Positions 6,413 through 9,595 of a stretch of DNA of 9,595 bases are shown here, one piece after another (the stretch's first letter is position 1; each line of letters begins with the position of its first letter). Origin of the DNA: JAGNRR01 sp964612525 (GTDB lineage: Bacteria; Bacteroidota; Bacteroidia; Chitinophagales; Chitinophagaceae); NCBI GenBank assembly GCA_964612525.1, contig CAZTCQ010000088.1:1-9595 (forward strand), read 5' to 3'. Both the position numbers and the translations under genes were made by a program. The notes beneath the pieces were generated by a model. The model searched no databases, was not told the DNA's origin, and saw nothing but the letters and a program-made list of their open reading frames with translations.

Positions 6413-6551
6413 TTTGCTTGTTTTTATTTTTTCGGCAGCGTTCGCTACAATACTTTACCTCTTTCCAATTCTTTTCCCATTTTTTTCGCCAGGAAAAAGG
6501 CAGACCACAGGTCACACATATTTTCTCTGGTAAAAATGGTTTTTTATGCAT
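6366..6551 (-). CDS. DUF2256 zinc-knuckle protein
   Basis: The 61-residue product matches DUF2256: a basic N-terminus (MHKKPFLPEKI), then CVTCGLPFSWRKKW (12-25), W29, and EVKYCSERCR (31-40). Cys12, Cys15, Cys35 and Cys39 form a probable Zn-binding CxxC...CxxxC site. The family core ends near residue 42; the remaining polar, Asn-rich tail (KNKQNGDIQIRNNTTNQNR) is encoded largely by the 47 nt that overlap the SRPBCC gene in another frame. The ATG lies 4 nt after the SDR stop codon, so the two genes are co-transcribed and probably translationally coupled. The molecular function of DUF2256 is not known to me. I recall the family next to cryptochrome/photolyase genes; none is in this window. Confidence 0.9.
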   Translation of the reverse strand: MHKKPFLPEKICVTCGLPFSWRKKWEKNWKEVKYCSERCRKNKNKQNGDIQIRNNTTNQNR

Positions 6552-6555
6552 TGGA

Positions 6556-7403
6556 CTAAATCATTCTTATGCTACCCATACCCCCGTCTGCATGAAGAAT
6601 TTGACCAGTCATCCAGCTGCTTTCTTCTGTAAGCAAAAATTTTGCAGTAGCTGCTAATTGATCAGGAGTACCCACTGTTTTTAAAGGATGTCTTTGGGCA
6701 GATGCTTCCTTCTTTTCATCAGAACTTAATAAGCCAGAAGCCAAAGGAGTATCTGTAAGAGATGGAGCTATGCAATTAACTCGAATACTGGGTGCTAGCT
6801 CAGCCGCTAGGGCCTTAGTCAGTCCTTCAATGGCGCCTTTGCTGCTAGCTACTAAAGAATGAAAACCCATTCCGGTTTGAACAGCGACCGTTGAAAAAAG
6901 AACCACAGAAGACTGACCTCCTTTTTTAAGATTGGGCACCAGCTGTTGAATTATTTTCACAGCACCGACTAGGTTAATTTCATAGTCCTTTATAAAATCA
7001 GCTGGTTTTATTCGAGTAAAGGGTCGTAAACTAATAGTACCCGGCAGGTAGACCAAACCGTGGATTTCTTCTGGAATATTTTCTAAGATAAGTTCTTGCG
7101 TGACGTCGTAAAACTGATNNNNNNNNNNNNNNNNNNNNNNNNNNNNNNNNNNNNNNNNNNNNNNNNNNNNNNNNNNNNNNNNNNNNNNNNNNNNNNNNNN
7201 NNNNNNNNNNNNNNNNNNATTTCTTCTGGAATATTTTCTAAGATAAGTTCTTGCGTGACGTCGTAAAACTGATAGTTTACGTTCTCACGATTCTCTTTTT
7301 TATTTTCGTTATAAGTAACAAATAAATTACTGTCCTCGGCCAGCTGATTCACTAGGGCTTCTCCGATTCCTGAACTTCCTCCGATTATTACGTAATTTTT
7401 CAT
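6556..7403 (-). CDS. SDR-family protein lacking the catalytic Tyr; intact once the false gap is removed
   Basis: As given, the gene is broken by 100 N. Identical 55-bp sequences flank the N run; removing one copy plus the N (155 nt) leaves 693 nt, a continuous frame of 230 codons plus stop. The merged product is a classical-length short-chain dehydrogenase/reductase, probably cytosolic. The Rossmann motif GGSSGIG lies at 8-14, YDV at 47-49, and GLVYLPGT (64-71) stands where NNAG is usual. Asn92 (INLVGA) and Ser119 (FSTVAV) of the tetrad are present, as is Lys137 (ASSKGAIEGL). The residue four before the Lys, normally Tyr, is Val133. IRVNCIAPSLTDTP (155-168) and GQILHADGG (215-223) are typical SDR C-terminal motifs. 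Substrate is unknown, and normal reductase chemistry is doubtful. First gene of the SDR-DUF2256-SRPBCC unit. Confidence 0.9.
7064..7273. other. spurious scaffold gap flanked by a 55-bp exact duplication
   Basis: Positions 7119-7218 are exactly 100 N. The 55 bases before it (7064-7118) and after it (7219-7273) are identical. This is what results when two de Bruijn-graph contigs sharing a k-mer-length end (55 is a common k) are scaffolded with a default gap instead of merged. Joining the copies restores the SDR frame, which confirms the reading. The duplicate is not biological. Confidence 0.93.
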
Positions 7404-7421
7404 TGTTTAAATATTTTTAAG

Positions 7422-7429
7422 CAAATTTA
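7422..7429 (-). promoter_or_regulatory. candidate -7 box of the SDR-DUF2256-SRPBCC operon
   Basis: TAAATTTG on the minus strand matches TAnnTTTG exactly and ends 18 nt before the SDR ATG (7403). No convincing -33 element is seen at the right distance. It lies in the 74-nt gap downstream of the DUF6580 gene. Confidence 0.4.
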
Positions 7430-7477
7430 AACAAAATAATCTACATTCCTAAGAATGCTTAGCGAAAGACTTCAAGA

Positions 7478-8044
7478 TTAGGCTCTTGCCAACTGTAATT
7501 TACCTACTGAGGAGAGTTTGTAAACTCCAAAGGCAATCGCTGAAAAAGCAATATTTGAGGTGAAAGCATTCAAGAAAAGTTGAGAACCTTCGGCCTGATA
7601 AAAAGGAATAGCCATTAAATAGCATTCTACAAAACCAGCCCAAGTGTAGCCATAATAACCGGCTGCCCAAACGCCCAAGTTGGAAACCACCCAAAATACT
7701 AGGGTGCCGCCAATTGTAAATCCTAGAGCACGCGTCCATTTCTCAGGATCTAGCTTTGTGCCCATCAAAACTACTAGGCCAACTCCCGCATATTTCAATA
7801 ACAAAGCCCAATTCAATGTTGGGGCCATTTGTGGCATAAAAATAGTAAAACAAATATCCGTAAGTATCATAGCGCCGATTAGAATTATAAAAGGCGATTT
7901 TTTGTTGCGGAAAGCAGAACCAAAGAAAATTCCTAAAGCAGCAATCGGCATCAGATTAAACCATTTCATTTCATTGAAAAGTAACCTTACCGCAACCACT
8001 GCGACTATCAATCCTGCTATTAGTGCTATTTTCTTTTTGTTCAT
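7478..8044 (-). CDS. DUF6580-like multi-pass membrane protein (putative transporter)
   Basis: The 188-residue inner-membrane protein has about six hydrophobic segments: 5-23, 28-44 (FNLMPIAALGIFFGSAF), 52-68 (FIILIGAMILTDICFTI), 79-95 (WALLLKYAGVGLVVLMG), 107-128 and 155-176. The FNLMPIAALGIFFGSAF opening and the later TD within a helix are what I recall of DUF6580, a family annotated as putative transport proteins and likened to ECF transporter S components. No ECF energising subunits are in the window. EKW on a cytoplasmic loop and YYGYTWAGF mark conserved-looking loops. The ATG at 8044 has a promoter-like region upstream, and the isomerase gene ends 75 nt upstream on the same strand. Substrate and direction are unknown. 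Confidence 0.8.
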   Translation of the reverse strand: MNKKKIALIAGLIVAVVAVRLLFNEMKWFNLMPIAALGIFFGSAFRNKKSPFIILIGAMILTDICFTIFMPQMAPTLNWALLLKYAGVGLVVLMGTKLDPEKWTRALGFTIGGTLVFWVVSNLGVWAAGYYGYTWAGFVECYLMAIPFYQAEGSQLFLNAFTSNIAFSAIAFGVYKLSSVGKLQLARA

Positions 8045-8048
8045 AATG

Positions 8049-8084
8049 CAAATGTGATTTTAGATATTCGTTTTCCCAAATGTA
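8049..8084 (-). promoter_or_regulatory. candidate promoter region of the DUF6580 gene
   Basis: On the minus strand CACATTTG (8049-8056) is a 7-of-8 match to TAnnTTTG, with a TTTG (8077-8080) 20 nt upstream at the right -33 distance. The same TTTG is also the end of a perfect -7 match, TACATTTG (8077-8084), which would give a longer leader of about 27 nt. Either could be used. Confidence 0.4.
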
Positions 8085-8119
8085 TTTATTTTTTCTCCAA
8101 TGGAGTCCTCTCCCCTATA

Positions 8120-9115
8120 TTATTTTTTGGACTTTTCTCCCATGGCACTTTTCAAAGCATCAATTACCAGTATTTCATTGGCGTCTGCCTTATTTAGAAG
8201 ACTCAATTCCCAACTCACCCAGTCTTGTAAATGGATATAGTATAAAAATTGCTGCCAATAAGTGGTGCCTTTCGGTTCCCAAACCATAATAATTTTACAA
8301 TGTTTCTTCAATACCTTGTTCATCAAGAAGTCCATACGCTTTTTATTCTTGGCGCTCGCTTTCAAATCCTTCATCGCAATCACTGAGACCCCAGAATTTT
8401 TTGTCTGCCAACCTAAAATTTCATTGTGTGTCATTTCAGGTATGATATTATGATGCGCAAGCATTTTACTATTCTCGTTCAACTGTTGTCTAAATCGCAT
8501 AGCTAAACCCTCGTAACCAATCGTAGTATAAATAATGGGCATGGTGCCCACCATTTTCTTAGCGGCGGCCTTTGCTTTGTTCTTAATACTTCTGCTTTCT
8601 TTTTGTAGCAAACTCACTACACCTTTTAGTTGTGCGGCCGCACTTTGTTTTAAAAACCCAGCTTGATGCAAAATATGTAGTTGCTGCACCAATGAGTAGC
8701 TCAAACAAGCACGAGGAGGCATGCCCCCCGGAACGATGATGCATTTAAATTTATTTTTTGCCGCAATATCAGCCAAATAACCACCCGAAGTAATGCAAAC
8801 CACTTCTGCTTTTGCCTTTATGGCAATTTTTAATGCCGCCAAAGTTTCTTCTGTATTACCAGAATAAGAGCAAGCGATAAATAAAGTGCTTTTACTAATC
8901 GTTTTGTGGGTATTGTAACTTTTGTTTACTGTAAACGGAATTTCTATTTTATCTTTTACAAAGTCCTGCACAATAGTTGCACCAATGCCACTTCCGCCTA
9001 AGCCACTTACGTAAATCTGACTATATTTTTTCTTTCCAAAAGTCAATGGGGTGTTCTTGCTTATAGCTAGAGCCTCTTCCAATTGCCCTCCAAAATTTGC
9101 AATAAGTTCTTTCAT
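8120..9115 (-). CDS. bifunctional phosphoglucose/phosphomannose isomerase, SIS-domain type
   Basis: This 331-residue cytosolic enzyme should interconvert glucose-6-phosphate or mannose-6-phosphate with fructose-6-phosphate, feeding glycolysis and GDP-mannose supply. It has two SIS domains. The first contains GLGGSGIG (38-45), the phosphate-binding CSYSGNTEET (82-91) and the PGGMPPRA segment (129-136). The second contains RFRQQLNENSK (207-217), MTHNEILGW (228-236) and the C-terminal HLQDWVSWELS (295-305) and VIDALK (317-322). His230, Arg135 and Lys322 are plausible counterparts of the catalytic His, Arg and Lys of the Pyrobaculum enzyme; this is by motif, not alignment. The length is normal for the family. 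A Lys/Ala-rich stretch (172-188) links the domains. It starts 33 nt from the divergent yraN, and the DUF6580 gene follows after 75 nt. The classical PGI family is unrelated in detail. Confidence 0.92.
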   Translation of the reverse strand: MKELIANFGGQLEEALAISKNTPLTFGKKKYSQIYVSGLGGSGIGATIVQDFVKDKIEIPFTVNKSYNTHKTISKSTLFIACSYSGNTEETLAALKIAIKAKAEVVCITSGGYLADIAAKNKFKCIIVPGGMPPRACLSYSLVQQLHILHQAGFLKQSAAAQLKGVVSLLQKESRSIKNKAKAAAKKMVGTMPIIYTTIGYEGLAMRFRQQLNENSKMLAHHNIIPEMTHNEILGWQTKNSGVSVIAMKDLKASAKNKKRMDFLMNKVLKKHCKIIMVWEPKGTTYWQQFLYYIHLQDWVSWELSLLNKADANEILVIDALKSAMGEKSKK

Positions 9116-9129
9116 AATGAATAAGCGTG

Positions 9130-9137
9130 TAAATTTA
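9130..9137. promoter_or_regulatory. symmetrical near -7 box between divergent isomerase and yraN genes
   Basis: The only promoter-like element in the 33-nt divergent gap is TAAATTTA, which is its own reverse complement and so matches TAnnTTTG at 7 of 8 positions on both strands. It lies 11 nt before the yraN ATG and 14 nt before the isomerase ATG. Any -33 elements would lie inside the opposite coding sequence. Confidence 0.3.
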
Positions 9138-9148
9138 AGGTATAAAAC

Positions 9149-9502
9149 ATGAACTCAAATCTTGACATAGGAGAATTTGGCGAAGACCTAGCCGTTGACT
9201 ATTTAGAATCAAAAGGTTTTGAAGTGGTGGCCCGCAATTGGCGTCATAGGCATTGGGAGTTAGACATTATTTGCAAAGAAGGCAGCACCACTGTTTTTGT
9301 AGAAGTCAAAACAAGAAAATCAACCAAGTATGGCTTACCGGAAGAGGGACTCACCAAAAAAAAACTAAAAACAATCATAAGCGCAGGTGCTGAATATTTA
9401 CACAAGCATCCAAATTGGGACATTCGTTACGATTGTGTTTCAATTTTGTTAGAAGGAAAAAAGGTGAAGGACCTCTTGCATATTCGGGATGTTTATTTGT
9501 AG
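9149..9502 (+). CDS. YraN family (UPF0102) nuclease-fold protein
   Basis: The 117-residue cytosolic protein matches the YraN/UPF0102 family, which has a PD-(D/E)XK restriction-endonuclease-like fold. Visible are GEFGEDLAVDYLESKGFEVV (8-27), RNW (29-31), ELDIIC (37-42), the catalytic-type VFVEVKTRKS (49-58) and a C-terminal DIRYDCVSI (91-99). Asp39, Glu52 and Lys54 form the D...ExK set. The usual GEID is WELD here (Trp36 for Gly). The length is normal. The biological role is not established; a link with DNA repair or uptake has been suggested from fold and context. It is divergent from the isomerase gene. Confidence 0.92.
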   Translation: MNSNLDIGEFGEDLAVDYLESKGFEVVARNWRHRHWELDIICKEGSTTVFVEVKTRKSTKYGLPEEGLTKKKLKTIISAGAEYLHKHPNWDIRYDCVSILLEGKKVKDLLHIRDVYL

Positions 9503-9507
9503 TATTT

Positions 9508-9530
9508 AGTGATTAGTAACGAGTAATGAG
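9508..9530 (+). repeat. degenerate heptamer array, opposite in orientation to the terminal array
   Basis: AGTGATT, AGTAACG, AGTAATG and AG follow one another with a 7-bp period. Each full heptad matches AGTGAAG, the reverse complement of the terminal repeat unit, at 5 of 7 positions (17 of 23 overall). It begins 6 nt after the yraN stop codon and could pair with the terminal array as an imperfect hairpin. Confidence 0.5.
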
Positions 9531-9553
9531 TTTTAAAAGAACGCAAGGTGAAA

Positions 9554-9595
9554 CTTCACTCTTCACTCTTCACTCTTCACTCTTCACTCTTCACT
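9554..9595 (+). repeat. perfect 7-bp tandem repeat, CTTCACT x6, running off the window
   Basis: Six exact copies of CTTCACT fill the last 42 bases, and the array continues to the window edge. No reading frame or promoter is associated with it. It lies downstream of yraN. Such an array would also be a natural breakpoint for short-read assembly. Confidence 0.97.

Noticed and set aside
6385..6657. 90-codon plus-strand frame across DUF2256
   Set aside because: It is antisense to DUF2256, whose four-Cys motif and family pattern are clear on the minus strand.
6556..7403. SDR as a pseudogene or as two separate genes
   Set aside because: The break is fully explained by the N run and duplicated 55-bp contig ends; merging gives a clean frame.
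7449..7462. CTAAG-AATG-CTTAG hairpin as a terminator of the DUF6580 gene
   Set aside because: The stem is only 5 bp and the following minus-strand sequence has no good U tract.
7680..8057. 125-codon plus-strand frame
   Set aside because: It lies antisense to the DUF6580 gene, has no recognisable domain, and its composition reads as a shadow of the membrane protein.
9554..9595. CRISPR array
   Set aside because: The repeats are 7 bp and directly adjacent, with no spacers.

Overview
The window looks like a draft-assembly piece of a Bacteroidota chromosome. The evidence is the AT-rich sequence, an AsnRS with the lysine-rich internal insert seen in that phylum, small secreted proteins ending in beta-strands with a final Phe, and repeated matches to the Bacteroidota promoter -7 box TAnnTTTG just upstream of genes. 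No lower rank can be assigned by eye. There are no rRNA, tRNA, CRISPR or insertion-sequence features.

Layout. Positions 1-2073 are on the minus strand: a possible gene start cut by the window edge (1-48), asnS (93-1532) and a secreted or membrane protein of unknown function (1588-2073). Positions 2164-4231 are on the plus strand: purN, then two tandem paralogous outer-membrane beta-barrel-like proteins. A strong hairpin terminator at 4254-4283 separates them from a long minus-strand block. Read from 9115 down to 4282, that block holds a SIS-domain phosphoglucose/phosphomannose isomerase, a DUF6580 membrane protein, an SDR, a DUF2256 zinc-knuckle protein, an SRPBCC protein, an EamA/DMT transporter, a four-helix membrane protein and a small Xre-type repressor. 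On the plus strand at the right end are yraN and two opposed arrays of 7-bp repeats, one running into the window edge.

How the genes relate. asnS, purN, the isomerase and yraN are housekeeping genes with no common pathway. SDR, DUF2256 and SRPBCC form a compact unit: 4 nt separate the first two and 47 nt overlap joins the last two. In my recollection such genes often accompany cryptochrome/photolyase genes, but none lies in this window. The membrane protein and Xre regulator share one base (TAATG), and their promoter carries a dyad centred on the -7 box, which suggests an autoregulated two-gene module.

Main points for a reader. (1) The 100-N gap at 7119-7218 is almost certainly false: identical 55-bp sequences flank it, and merging them restores an intact 230-residue SDR. 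(2) That SDR has Val where the catalytic Tyr is expected. (3) Two genes have apparent longer reading frames that start with TTG inside a promoter box; the downstream ATG is the better start. I found no clear evidence of a wholly new system. The best candidates are the SDR/DUF2256/SRPBCC unit and the Xre/membrane-protein module.
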